A stretch of DNA of 64,000 bases from Monodelphis domestica (taxonomy: Eukaryota > Chordata > Mammalia > Didelphimorphia > Didelphidae), in contig NC_077231.1 of NCBI RefSeq assembly GCF_027887165.1, positions 126,932,987 through 126,996,986 of the forward strand, written 5' to 3'. Below the pieces are notes generated by a model. It worked only from the letters and a program-made list of their open reading frames with translations. It was not told where the DNA came from and did not search any database. A program made the position numbers and the translations under genes. This document shows, in pieces, positions 23,301 through 33,524 of this stretch; positions within the stretch are counted from its first letter, which is position 1; each line of letters starts with the position of its first letter.

Positions 23301-24074
23301 TTCCTAGCTGCCTACCCAAAGAAGTACTGAAATGAAATGATATTGGGCACCATAAATTTGACTCAGAGGAATATTAATGTCATGGCAGCTGACTAGATGA
23401 TAGGAAGCAGCTCAGGCTAGAAATAAATGGAGTCAGTACAAAAAATCCTGTATTAATCTATAGATTTATAATGGCTGCTATTTAAAGCTTCCACAGAAGT
23501 TTTGCTCTTCTAGCATGGAAGTGATTCTGGGATCGATGCACAAACGAGCCCTGGCAGATCATAGAAAATTGAGAAGGCTTTGAGGATAGACCTATTGAAA
23601 GACTAGCTGTCAATGGAGAACCAGACTACCAAAATTCAAGATGTCAATCATCTGATTGGCTAGAAGGTTCTGAATTTTTCTTTTACGCTGACTCTCAAAG
23701 AACTCAAAGAAAGTCATAGAAGAAATGTATTCAGAGTACAAAAAACTGGGAATTCTCTAATCTGGGCCAAGAGATAGGAAAAACATCCAGTGTTGGGAGA
23801 GGGGAAAGGATATTGGGATGGACCAAGAGACATTACCATGAGGTAGTAATCCATTGATGCAGGGGAGATCAGGAAAGAATTCAGCATAGCAGATCATCTG
23901 GTAGCTTCCAATCCAATACATTAAGCATTTACTAAGCACTTATGTGTAAATCATTATGCAATAATGAAAGCAAACATTATTCCTTAAAAATAACATTAAC
24001 TGGTGCCGGAAGAGCAAAATATAACTTACTAACCGATAAGTAAATAATAGTTGGAAGCAGAGAAGAGCGCTTTA
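23301..24074. other. No gene seen; unique sequence
   Basis: No nameable repeat. The short minus-strand frame at 23757-23939 has no supporting context. Confidence 0.4.
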
Positions 24075-24325
24075 ATAGGTAGTATGGTAGATAGAATACT
24101 GACCCTGGAGTGAAAAAGATCTGAGTTCAAATACAGCCATAGACACTTCCTACCTGTGTAATTTTGGGCAAGCCATAACCTTTGCTTTAAATTTTTCACT
24201 TGTTAAATGAAGATGATATTATCTACCTTCCAGGATTGTTGTGAAGATCAAATGAGATAATTGTATAGCATAATGCCTGGCATATAGGAAGAGTTATATA
24301 AAAATGTTAGCTATTAATTTGATTA
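24075..24325 (+). mobile_element. MIR SINE, near full length
   Basis: The tRNA-derived head is at 24079 ('tagtatggtagatagaatac') with a B-box-like 'gagttcaaatac' at 24122. The core 'gtaattttgggcaagccata' and the 3' end 'aatgcctggcatataggaag' follow. This is the standard MIR order, with moderate divergence. Confidence 0.85.
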
Positions 24326-24376
24326 TTGATCATTGAAAGATGAGGAAAGATTTACCATAAGAGGTAGTATATAACT

Positions 24377-24567
24377 TTTTTTCTTTTAAAACTTACCATC
24401 CATCTTAGAATCAAGACTAAGTATTGGTTCCAAAGCAGCAGAACAGTAAGGATTAGGCATTTGAGGTTAGTTACTTTCCTATGGCCCACAGCTATGTAGG
24501 CCAGATTTGAACCCAAGGCTTCCCATTTCTAGTCCTGGTTCTCTATCCACTGAACCCAGATGCCCCA
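24377..24567 (-). mobile_element. WALLSI/SINE1_MD-like tRNA SINE, 9-bp duplication
   Basis: It begins with T-rich tail sequence at 24377, continues 'ttaccatccatcttagaatc', and ends at the head 'atccactgaacccagatgcc'. 'tatataact' flanks it (24368-24376 and 24568-24576). Confidence 0.9.
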
Positions 24568-24740
24568 TATATAACTCTTCTTGAAGGAAGATGAAGACCA
24601 TAAGAATATGTAAGATCATAAGAACATGGAACAGTATTGAAAAATAGTGTTGGGGTAATAAATCTTAGAATAAACTGAGTGTGATGAAAGAAGCTAAGAG
24701 TCTTTGAGATATTTTTTTATCAGAAAAAGGGTTAGGTGGA

Positions 24741-27604
24741 TAGTATAGTGGTAGTCTCTCGGTGATCGAGAATGACTATTGTCTTTGTGCAGTTTCATCT
24801 ACGGTGTACCCTCATGTGGCTTTGGAGTCCAAAGGCTGAGGCGCACAGTTTGTGGCACACGGGGCCTGGGACGCCAGTTGTTACGGGAGGTGCGGTTGTG
24901 GCCTGGTGTCGGCGTTCACGCGCAGCGGCAAGACGTCGACGTCGCTCATCTTCAAAGGCGGCGGCGGCATGGTGAATGTGGGTTCGCCAGCTGCTTCTGT
25001 CAGAGGCAGCGAGTGCTAGTTGCTTTGGTGTAATGCCAACCCACTTCAAGTTGGACTTTAGCTGATCCTTGAATCTTCTCTTTGGTCGGCCTTGTTTCCC
25101 GAGTCCAGCTGACAGTTCACCGTAGAATACCTGTCTTGGTGTTCGCTGTGGGTCCATGTGGATGACGTGTCCAGACCATCGTAACTGGGTTTTGAGAACC
25201 AGGACTTCGATGCTGGTGGAGTTGGCTCTGTCGAGGACTTCCTGGTTGGTGATTCGGTCCTGCCATTGGATCCTCATGATTGACCGGAGGGAGCGTTGGT
25301 GGAATTGCTCCAACTGTTTCATGTGCTTCCGGTACAGTGTCCATGTCTCACAGCCATACAGGAGTGAGCTGAGGACCACTGCGTTGTACACTTTGAGCTT
25401 CGTCGCAGTGCTTACACCTCTGTGTTGGAGGACTTTGCAGCGCAGCCGCCCAAGTGCCTGGCTGGCCTTTTGGATCCTGGCATTAATCTCGTGGTCTAGG
25501 GACCCGTCGTTGGCGATGGTGCTGCCCAGGTACTTAAAAGTGTTGACGTTAGAAAGCTGCGTGCCATCGATTGTAATGCATGGCTGGTTCGTTGGCCTCC
25601 CTGGTGCAGATTGGAACAGCACCTCTGTTTTGCTGAGGCTGATAGTCAGGCCAAATAGTTTTGTTGCAGTGGAGAACCTGTCCACAATGGTTTAGAGATG
25701 ATTTTCTTGGTGGGCCATGAGAGCACAGTCATCTGCAAAGAGAGCTTCCAGGATGAGTCTCTCTGTTATCTTTGTTTTTGCAGTCAGGCGGCGAAGGTCA
25801 AATAGTGAGCCATCCAGTCGGTATTTGATGTAGACGCCCAGGTCTAGATCCATCACAGCATGTCATAATACTTGGGTGAAAAATAGGTTGAATAGTACCG
25901 GAGCGAGGACACAGCCTTGTTTCATGCCATTGGAGATGTTGAAGCAATCGGAGGTCTCTCCAACAGGTAGGACTTCCCCTGTCATGTCGACATGAAAGAG
26001 CTGGATCAGTTTGATGAATTTTGCTGGGCAACCGAGCTTGCTAAGGATCACCCACAATGCGTCCCTGTTCGCTGTGTCGAACACCTTTGTCAGGTCTATG
26101 AAGACAATGTAGATACTCAGGTTCTGCTCAAGGCATTTTTCCTGCATTTGCCTCACCGTGAAGACCATGTCAATGGTGCTGCGATCTGGTCGGAAGCCAC
26201 ATTGTGATTCAGGCAGGTTCTGCTCTGAAACAGATGACAGGAGTCTGTTAAGTATAACACGGGTGAGGATCTTTCCAGCAGTGGAGAGTAGTGAGATGCC
26301 CCTGTAGTTGTCACAGGCTGCTCGTGAGCCTTTGTTCTTGTATAGGGCTACGATGGAGGCATCTCTTAGTTCTGGGGGCATGTCTTTCTCTTCCCATATG
26401 CTGGTTAGCACTATGTGGAATGCCTGGAGCGCCTTTCCATTTAAGGCCTTGTACACCTCGGTTGGGATCCCATCTTTACAGGGCGCCTTGCCTGCATTCA
26501 TTTGTTTAATGGCTTTTTGGACTTCCTCTATTGAAGGAGGGACATCAAGTTGTTCAATGGAGTGGTCTTGGGGGATCTGGTCAAGGGCGCTTTGGTCAAC
26601 TGAAGAGGTCGGTTGAGAAGCTGACTGAAGTGTTCTTTCCACCTGTTGCTGATGTCTTTTTTATCTTTTATGAGAGTGTCACCGTCAGAGGATAGCAAGG
26701 GAGTGGTGGTGGGTTTTAATGGCCCATAGACAGTCTTGAGGGCACTGAAAAATTGTTTGTAGTTTTTCATATCAGCAAACCGCTGGATTTCTTCTGCCTT
26801 TTTTTCCCACCATCGGTCTTGCATCTTCCTGATCTCACGCTGCACTGTGGCTTGGAGAGACTTGAATCTGTCCTTTTTAGGAGCAGAGTTTGGGTTATTT
26901 TGCCACTCCATAAAGGCTTTGTTCTTCCTGCTCAATAGGTCTTCAATAGCAGTGTTGTTCTCGTCGAACCAGTCCTGGTGGTTGCATTGTTTTGGGCCTA
27001 GGACTGTCTTTGATGTTTCCTTCACTGCATCTCTGAACTGGTTCCATTTCTCGGTTGAGCTTCCAGTGAGTGGTCCCTTGGCAGACAGCTTGTTGTCCAG
27101 GCAGGACTGGAATGTTTGCAAATAAGATGGATCTCAAAGATGACTCACGTTGTAAAATGCGCGAACTGTCTGGGTGCGTTTTGGATGGCGAGGCGCCATG
27201 CGCATTTGAAGAGTCGCTCTAACCAATCGGTGGTCTGTCCAGCATTCAGCTCCTCTCATGGCTCTGGTGATCTTTACATCCTGGATGTCTCGCCGGCGTA
27301 CAATGATGTAGTCAATGAGATGCCACTGTTTTGATCTTGGGTGCATCCATGTTGTTTTATATTTGTTCACCATTCTGAACACAGTGTTCGTGATGGTGAG
27401 TTCAAACTCTGAGCATTTGTTGAGTAGCAGTAGGCCATTGTTGTTCATTTTGCCCACACCGTGTTTGCCGAGCACTCCTTTCCATCTTTCATGGTCCTGG
27501 CCAACGCGGGCGTTGAAGTCTCCCAGTAGTATCAGCTTGTCATTTGTGGGCACTGAGTGCAGGACGGCATTCAGGTCAGAGTAGAACTGCTCGATGGTCT
27601 CCAG
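24741..27604 (-). mobile_element. GC-rich endonuclease/reverse-transcriptase LINE, RTE-group-like, 5'-truncated
   Basis: A 2.86-kb block stands out by high GC and CpG content in AT-rich surroundings; 24911-24950 alone holds eight CpGs. On the minus strand it encodes the C-terminal part of an apurinic-type endonuclease, a complete reverse transcriptase and a long C-terminal region with a zinc-finger-like end. The 3' end is near 24741, without poly(A). The 5' end stops abruptly at about 27604 inside the endonuclease, as in ordinary 5' truncation. I found no convincing target duplication. It resembles EN-RT elements common in fish, reptiles and invertebrates (RTE or RTEX group). The exact clade is not settled from memory, and it clearly differs from the L1, L2, CR1 and BovB-like copies here. 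Confidence 0.9.
24795..27604 (-). pseudogene. EN-RT polyprotein relic of the GC-rich LINE
   Basis: Reading on the minus strand, the endonuclease motif GDFN is at 27512-27523, LIDY follows near 27315, and TDH lies near 27235. The RT then shows NYRGISLL, QCGFRP, the motif A region FIDLTKVFDT, the motif B region KQGCVLAPVLFN, FADD at 25728-25739, LSKTEVL and KYLGSTI. The C-terminal part has LLYGCETWTL, LEQFHQRSLRSI and LRWSGHV. It ends in a degenerate C2H2-like finger (CHKLC...GLQSHMRVH) at 24795. Breaks are few: TGA at 27134-27136, one frameshift near 26600, TGA at 25863-25865 and TAA at 25692-25694. The catalytic residues are all kept, so the copy is dead but not ancient. The plus-strand frames over it are shadows. 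Confidence 0.9.
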
Positions 27605-27640
27605 AAATGATAAAAATGGTAAACAGGGAGTTTATATCCA

Positions 27641-27641
27641 A

Positions 27642-27677
<36 letters not shown>
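27641..27677. repeat. (TAA)n microsatellite
   Basis: About twelve AAT/TAA units between the LINE 5' break and a MIR tail. It probably grew from the A-rich tail of that MIR. Confidence 0.9.
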
Positions 27678-27900
27678 TGCTAATATTTATTTAGCACCTA
27701 CTATATGCTGTACTTTAAAAATGTCATATTTTTTGATTCACAAAATAACCTTAGAAAATAAGTGTTAGTATTAGCCCCATTTTACAAATGAGAAAACTGA
27801 GTGCTCTAGGGTCACAAAGTTACTAATTATCTGAGACCAGGTCTGAACTTAGATCTTCCTGATTCCAGGCCCAAGGCTCTTTCTGCTGAACCAGCAAGAA
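27678..27900 (-). mobile_element. MIR/THER1 core-SINE
   Basis: Reverse complement of MIR: 'ctaatatttatttagcacct', 'cccattttacaaatgagaaa', 'agggtcacaaagttactaat' and the head side 'ctttctgctgaaccagc'. Most of the element is present. Confidence 0.85.
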
Positions 27901-27999
27901 GATAGTAAAAGAACACTTAGACAGCTTTGAATAATTCAAAGTACTTGACCCAGATTAATTATGGTCTTGGATACTGAAAGAAAAGATATGAGCTACAGT

Positions 28000-28225
28000 A
28001 ATTAATATTTGAAAGATCATGGAAAACAAAAGAGGCTTTGGAGAAGGAAAACATGTCCCTTTAAAAAAAAGGGGTAGTTAATGATTTTTACTTTAATTCC
28101 TAGGAAAGTTCTAGGATAAATCATTATGGAAATGGTTGGTGGACAACCAGCAAGGAAAGTGGTGATTATAGAGAATCTATATGGCTTCATCAAAAATAGG
28201 TCATGACAGACTAATATGTCCTAGA
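28000..28225 (+). mobile_element. CR1/L3 LINE, internal piece
   Basis: 'aggataaatcattatggaaa' and 'atggcttcatcaaaaatagg' followed by 'tcatgacagactaat' match the CR1/L3 segment 'catggcttcatcaagaacaggtcatgccagac' (RT region). Truncated on both sides. Confidence 0.65.
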
Positions 28226-28234
28226 AATTATTCA

Positions 28235-28680
28235 ATATGACCAAGTCAAATTTTACCAGGAACATAAGAATGGTTCAACATTAGGAAAAACATCAACACA
28301 ATCATATTGAAAACAAAAATATCCCAAATCACATGATGCAGAAAAAGCCTTTGAAAAATACAAGGTCAGTTATGCTTTAAAAAATAGTTATGGGAGAATC
28401 TTTTTGAATATAGGAAATCATCTAAAAGCAAAAGCAACATAATTTACAATAAAGATAAACTAGACACTTCAAATAAAGAGAGACGTAGTAAGGAGGCCCA
28501 ATCTCTTCCCCATCCTTCACTATTTAAAAGTTCCAAAAATACATGTGTTCACAATAAGATAAGAGAAATAAATTAAATTCATAAAGATAGGTGCAGAAGG
28601 AGTAAAACTATCCCAATTTGCTGATAATATGATGGTTTAAATAGGAAATTTAAGGGAATTGGGCAAAAAAAAAAATATCT
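28235..28680 (+). mobile_element. L1 ORF2 reverse-transcriptase fragment
   Basis: 'atggttcaacattaggaaaa' and 'gatgcagaaaaagcctttga' (the DAEKAF motif A region of L1 RT) are present. So is 'atttgctgataatatgatgg', the L1 FADDM motif changed to FADN. Old copy with no open frame, abutting CR1 on the left and L2 on the right. Confidence 0.7.
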
Positions 28681-28689
28681 GAGACAACT

Positions 28690-29440
28690 CACTGGTTTTG
28701 GTAACACTTTTCTCTCTTGGTTCTTCTACTAGTTTGACCACTCCTTCTTATAATCCTTTGCTGGAACATTATCCATGCCAAATCTACCATTCATGAATGC
28801 CCAGTAAGACTCTGTCCTAGACCATCTTTCTCTTTTTTCTTTACATCCTTAAACTTGATAAAATAATAAACTCCTATCATTTTAATTATTTCTATGCTGA
28901 TAATCAGTATAGAGAATCAAATCAAAACAACTGGATTTATTCTCTCTTCTTAATTCTAGTCTTCTACTGTCCAATCGTCTATTGGACATTTGGCCTGGAT
29001 GCACATAGATATCATCATTTAGCATAATGCCTGGCACAAAGGATGCACCATATAAATCTATTCTCTTCCTTTTTTTTTTCATATATTGCTCCACTTGGTA
29101 CTTTTCCCTTGTCTAGGAAGCTATATGTCATATCCTTCTGCCCTTTGCACTGACTGAATTCTGTCCCTTGAATTCTTTCATTCCTAACCTGCCTTTTGGA
29201 AAACCTTTTTTTCCCCTTACTGCTTAATTCAAATGAATTTCTTTTCAGGAAGCTTTTCCCTGTTCCTCTAGTTGCTAGGAATTTCCTCTCTAAGTTAAAC
29301 TTTGATTTATTCTTTATGTATATTTTATGTACTTTTGAATATTTACGTATTTCTCTCTTGCAGGGACGGATTCTTTTGCTTTTTTCTTTGTATCCTCAGC
29401 CCAAGAAGGACTTAGTTTTTACCCAAGAAAGTATATAGAA
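28690..29440 (+). mobile_element. L2-type LINE, RT to 3' end, degraded
   Basis: 'tttctatgctgataatcagt' fits the L2 YADD-Q motif with the second D changed. 'ctattggacatttggcctgg' followed by 'atgcacatagatatc' fits the downstream L2 block. Near 29040-29440, 'tgcctggcacaaaggatgca', 'gcaggaagcttttccctgtt'-like and 'gggacggattcttttgc' phrases fit the 3' part. No intact frame; the internal order is partly disturbed. Confidence 0.5.
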
Positions 29441-29819
29441 AGAACATCTACATCAAAGGAACAGAAGATTGATGATGAGTCATTGAAGGAGTTTGAGAAG
29501 CACTCACATGTATAGAAGAACTGGAAAAGAATAATTGACAGAATTCACAGAATAAGGAGTGCTCATAGAACAAGTTAGCCAAGAATATCTATAATTTCAG
29601 AGCAGTCAAAGAGGATGAGGACTAAGAAAGGCTTGAAAAGGACTTAGCAATGAAGGGATAATAGGAAGGAGAAAATGGGAGAGAAAAAGATAAGGAAGAG
29701 GAAGGAGAGAGACAGAGAAAATTTCAATGGTTTGAAAAATAAATGTGTGACGATGCAGAGAAAACAAGGTATGTAGAGTACTGTAATAGGTGGGTTAAAA
29801 GAAGGGTTCAAACTAACTA

Positions 29820-29866
29820 ACTAACTATATATATATGCATATATATGTATACATATATATATATTT
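29820..29866. repeat. (TA)n-rich microsatellite
   Basis: Alternating TA with occasional TG and CA units, immediately before a possible LTR. Confidence 0.85.
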
Positions 29867-29869
29867 AGC

Positions 29870-30580
29870 TAAAGCATAAAGGGAAAAGGGGGAATTAGGG
29901 AATAACTAACTCTTAACCCAAACAGAGATTATACCTTCTATATTTATACCTTCTATAATTATTCTAAATTAAATTCTTAAATTAGTCATTAAAGTTAAGG
30001 GGGTTTAGTAGGAACAAGAACCAGAGCCAAAGAATTTAACAACACAGAAATCCTCTTTGATTCAAGTAGTAGTCCCAGTAATATCTCTGTTGAAATCCAC
30101 TTGACATCATCAGCACTGGCAGCAACAGCAGGCAGGAACAGGCAGAATATCAAGAAAGTCAAAGAAGAGGGAATCACTGGTTCTCTGGGTCCACCCCAGA
30201 AATACCAAACAAACCCTCTTAGCTCTCCTGATTCCTAGGAAAAAAAACCCAGCAGTCTCTCTCTATTCCAGAGGAGTTCACCAACTGTGTCCAACCTGTG
30301 TGCTCAGTTCCCCAGCTCTTAAGAGTTCTGTGTGGAATGTTGGTTTGCAGGATCTCTTGCTGTCGGCTGCCTCCTGCTAAAATCCCTTACTATAGTACCC
30401 TTTCTAGGACTATGACTATGAAGGAGGTACCAATGATAGCTTGAAGGCACCAGTTTTACCCTTACCATACTGACTCTTCTCTAATAACAAATACATCTAA
30501 GTAAAACTAAAAGATATAGTAAACATATATGATTATATATGCTGCATTCCATTTACATAGTTTGACACCTCTACACCTAG
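29870..30580 (-). mobile_element. Possible LTR of an endogenous retrovirus
   Basis: The stretch 'agctaaagcataaagggaaa' through 'gacacctctacac' reminds me of a marsupial retroviral LTR in reverse orientation ('gtaggaacaagaaccagag', 'tgtgtggaatgttggtt'). I could not fix its ends or a duplication. Unique sequence is the alternative. Confidence 0.3.
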
Positions 30581-30599
30581 AAAAGGGAGGAATGATCAT

Positions 30600-30957
30600 C
30601 AATATTTTAGAAGAAAGGTTATGATGACTAATTAGGGCTTGACTGACTTTAAAAGAATACATTCTTGTCTACATTATTGTAACACTCTGTACATTATTCA
30701 CATGGTTTCCCCCCGTCAACCTTTGCAAACCTTCCCCCCAAACCCCTTGCTCCAGGGCCACATCCTCACTGTTGTAAAGAATATAAAAACCCCAGAATTG
30801 ATGCATTCTGGGAGCAACCCTTCAGGTTGTTCCACTCATGCTTCAACATTACTAATAAATCTCTCTATTTACTTTTAAGCTAAGTTTCAGAGTCTTGCAT
30901 TCTTGCAAAAGGTATCCTTTCCAAACTCCAGGGGTACATCTCTGCACCCCACAACAA
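30600..30957 (+). mobile_element. Probable solo LTR with promoter and poly(A) signals
   Basis: A TATA box ('tataaaaaccc', about 30783) is followed about 70 bp later by AATAAA (about 30853), and the stretch ends near 'gcaccccaca'. This is the U3-R-U5 order of a retroviral LTR, class I-like by texture. I could not fix the left end or a target duplication. No internal region is adjacent, so it is a fossil fragment. Confidence 0.5.
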
Positions 30958-30961
30958 TTTC

Positions 30962-31110
30962 TTTTATAAGATCATAAATATTGAGCTGGATGATATCTCA
31001 GAGGCCATTTCATCTACTCCTTTTATTTGCTGATAAGGAATCTAGACCCAAGGAAACGGAATAACTAGCCCAAGGATACTCAGGTAGGATTTAAATCTAG
31101 ATATGACTCC
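30962..31110 (-). mobile_element. CR1/L3- or MIR3-like fragment
   Basis: 'aagatcataaatattgagct' and 'tcagaggccatttcatctac' match the common 'gatcatagatttagagctgg...gaggccatctagtccaac' phrase. 'ctagcccaaggatactcagg' fits the MIR-like core that follows it. Heavily diverged. Confidence 0.45.
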
Positions 31111-31619
31111 ACAATCAGAAAATTAGCAAACAAATCTTTTCCTCAAAAACCTTGTATACTCTCCAAAGAGGTATGCACATCATTAGTAGAAAATATTGAA
31201 CCCAGGTAAGAAATGTATGGCCAGGGTACAATTTGAAGGGCTAAACTGTAGGGTTGCTGATGTGATCTGGTAATATCATCATGTTGCTCTTCTATGCCCA
31301 ATGCTACTCAGCAGGGCTTGTAATTGTTACTGCTTAATGCCCCAAATGGTTCCATTGAATACATGATTGTAGAGTGCCTTGGTGTATAGCATCTAACTTC
31401 AGTTAGGGTCATTGGCTATAAGGAAAGAATAACCTCTTGCATGTGCTTTTGATTTAAAGTCTATAGTCTTTCATTCTTTCAGGAAAGCAGCAGACCTTGC
31501 ACTGAGTTACAGATAGGCAAAAATTTTCCCTACGTAGGGTGAAAAACATGTAAAGTTTTTTATCTTCTTTGTTTCTTCGAGATTGTTAGCTAAATGGGTT
31601 TTAATCTCTAGAAAGAAGG
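31111..31619. other. No gene seen; unique sequence
   Basis: No recognisable repeat or coding frame. Confidence 0.4.
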
Positions 31620-32076
31620 AAGGAAAGAAACAAGCACTTATTAAATATCTACTATGTCCGTGATGGTGAACCTATGACACGTGTGTCAGCACTGACACAT
31701 AACCATTTTTGAGGACATGCAGTCACATGCGGGCTCAGCATGCCTCAGGCCTCAGGAGCTTTCCAGGGCCACACACTAGCAGCCGTGGCCATGGACATGC
31801 CCTGGCCCAGCCTGGAGGGGAGGGCTGCTATACAGACAGACTGCAGAGGTGAGGGTAGGCGGTGGGCAGCATGTGCCATGTGGCTAGGGTGCCTGGGGCT
31901 CCTGGTGGGGGGTGTGGGGAGGAGGAGGGCACATGCAGAGGGAGCAGGTGAGGGCAGGCAGGTTGTTCTCACTGCTCTTGCTGCACCCTGGGGTAAGCCA
32001 GCTGGGGAGGGACAGGGCAGGGCTGGGTTGGGCCTATGTGCAATGGAGGAGTGCTTGGGACTGATTACCAGACACT

Positions 32077-32298
32077 TTGGGCACCCTGAAAAATAGAGTA
32101 ATGGCTTTACTCACAATTTTTCCCTCTACATTCTTTTGTGAGACCTTATTCTCAGCATTAAATAATATCAAAAACAACAAAAGAAACAGATTCACAGATG
32201 ATGTTAATAGCATGTGCTTGGGCTTGAAGTGTACAAAATACCAACCTTCATTTGAAGATTTAGCCAATGAAATTCAGCAACAAAGAAGTCACTCATAG
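32077..32298 (+). pseudogene. hAT transposase C-terminal fragment
   Basis: The frame shows CETLFSALNNIKNNKRNRF and then LTD-like 'FTDDVNSMCLGLKC' and 'PSFEDLANEIQ'. This is the order of the hAT C-terminal dimerisation region (family pattern CEQTFS..K...SRLTDEHL...L.....Y.PDFEKLA). The BED finger and catalytic DDE-like part are absent. The first methionine at 32077 is not a real start. Confidence 0.8.
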
Positions 32299-32442
32299 CC
32301 AGGTTAGTTAAAGAATTCCCCCTCCTCCTCACTTATCTTATTTTAGGGCACCCCACACAAGTTAAATAATATCAAGACCAACAAAAGAAACCAATTGACA
32401 GATGAACAAAGAAGTCACTAAGCAGGTAAGTTAAATAATTAG
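32157..32442 (+). repeat. Partial internal duplication inside the hAT element
   Basis: 'ttaaataatatcaa' then 'acaacaaaagaaac' then 'caaagaagtcact' then 'aggttagttaaa' at 32157-32318 recurs in the same order at 32360-32442 in shortened form. The second copy lacks the middle of the transposase segment. Confidence 0.8.
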
Positions 32443-32667
32443 TTTTTGGTTGATTAAATAGTCATAGATTGCAATTATACATTTTTGTTATTTAAACTAT
32501 AAATATCATGAAATTATGGGTTTTTTTTCTCTAAGTGGCATGCCACCCAAGTTATTCTCAGTTTTTTGGCAAATATTGACACACCAAGCTCAAAAGGTTG
32601 CCCATTACTGTACTATGTGATGGGTAATTTACAAATATTACCTCACTTAATCCTCATAAAAACCCTC

Positions 32668-32877
32668 GGGGGGGGGGGGGTTGCTGGGTAGCACAGTCGA
32701 TTGAGAGTCAGGCTTAGAGACGGGATGTCCTAGGTTCAAATCTGGCCTCAGACACTTCCCAACTGTGTGACCCTGGGCAAGTCACTTGACCCCCATTGCC
32801 TAGCCCTTACCACTCTTCTGCCTTGGAGCCAATACACAGTATTGACTCCAAGATGGAAAGGTAAAGGTTTAAAAAAC
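32668..32877 (+). mobile_element. WALLSI/SINE1_MD-like tRNA SINE, 8-bp duplication
   Basis: Full-length SINE. It has a poly-G start (about 32668-32680), a tRNA-like A box around 'gctgggtagcacagtcg', a B box 'ggttcaaatc', the body 'gggcaagtcacttgaccccc' and the end 'gtaaaggtttaaaaaac'. It is flanked by 'aaaccctc' (32660-32667 and 32878-32885). It has few changes from the family pattern, so it is the youngest layer of this locus. Confidence 0.95.
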
Positions 32878-33075
32878 AAACCCTCAGAGGGGTTATTACC
32901 TTCTTCACTTTACAATGGAAGAAACTCAGGTGGACAAAGGTTAAGTGACTTATCCAGGGTCACACAACTTATAAATGTCTCAGGGATGTTTGAATTCAGG
33001 TCTTCTTGACTCTAGGAAGGTTCAGGGAGGTCTTCCTGATTCCAAGGCTCTATCTTTTGTATCACTTAGCTATTT

Positions 33076-33524
33076 CTAGAAGGTAAATCAATATAATTTC
33101 CAAGTTTTTAGAATAAAGTGGGGGAATCATTCCCAATTAAATAGCTAATAGCTTTAGGTTTAAGTTTATATTTGAACTAAGCTTCCTGGGTGATTGAAGA
33201 TCTCTCCTTCTGAGATCTTAGTCTAGCACATAGCTACCATTCCTAAGATTTATACCTAATCAGAAAGTCTCCACTTTGGGAACAGCACTCACAACAAACT
33301 TCCAGAATTTCCTGGGTTAGGAATTCTCAGGTTCTCAATTTCAAAAGTTCTTCTGTTCTTTCAGACAAATGCATAGTTGAAGGTAAATGAAAGACAAAAC
33401 TAAGCCCAGTGGCTAGGTTGCTATTTTCCAACTGCCCAGCTTGTTCCTTCCTTTATTATGTATATATGACCAGCAAAGCCTAAAGTCTTTTCAAGTTTTT
33501 AGCTTTCTTACATATTAATTGTTC
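33076..33524. other. No gene seen
   Basis: Unique or very old sequence without nameable repeats. Confidence 0.35.

Larger units (their letters stand above)
31658..32610 (+). mobile_element. hAT transposon, internally rearranged, perfect 8-bp duplication
   Basis: A 953-bp element with inverted ends: 'ccgtgatggtgaacct' at 31658 and 'aggttgcccattactg' ending at 32610. 'tactatgt' flanks both sides (31650-31657 and 32611-32618), the 8-bp duplication typical of hAT. The left third (about 31690-32080) is GC-rich; the right two-thirds are AT-rich and include a transposase C-terminus (32100-32298). It is shorter than an autonomous hAT, so it is a deletion derivative. The element at 49206-49434 has related ends. 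Confidence 0.92.
31620..33075 (-). mobile_element. MIR-type core-SINE split by a hAT element and a tRNA SINE
   Basis: Three MIR pieces join in the correct order: 31620-31657 ('cacttattaaatatctacta'), 32619-32667 ('ttacctcacttaatcctcat') and 32886-33075 ('gaagaaactcaggtggacaa', 'ttaagtgacttatccagggt'). The two inserts are bounded by their own duplications. The MIR is the oldest layer here. Confidence 0.8.

Noticed and set aside
25156-25695. 179-codon plus-strand open frame
   Set aside because: It is antisense to the LINE reverse transcriptase, which shows clear RT motifs on the minus strand; high GC makes shadow frames long.
31740-32096. 118-codon frame in GC-rich DNA
   Set aside because: Lies inside the hAT element, in a G-rich block, with no recognisable domain.
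32668-32760. tRNA gene
   Set aside because: A and B boxes are present, but this is the tRNA-derived head of a SINE with a target duplication and an A-rich tail; no full cloverleaf is apparent.
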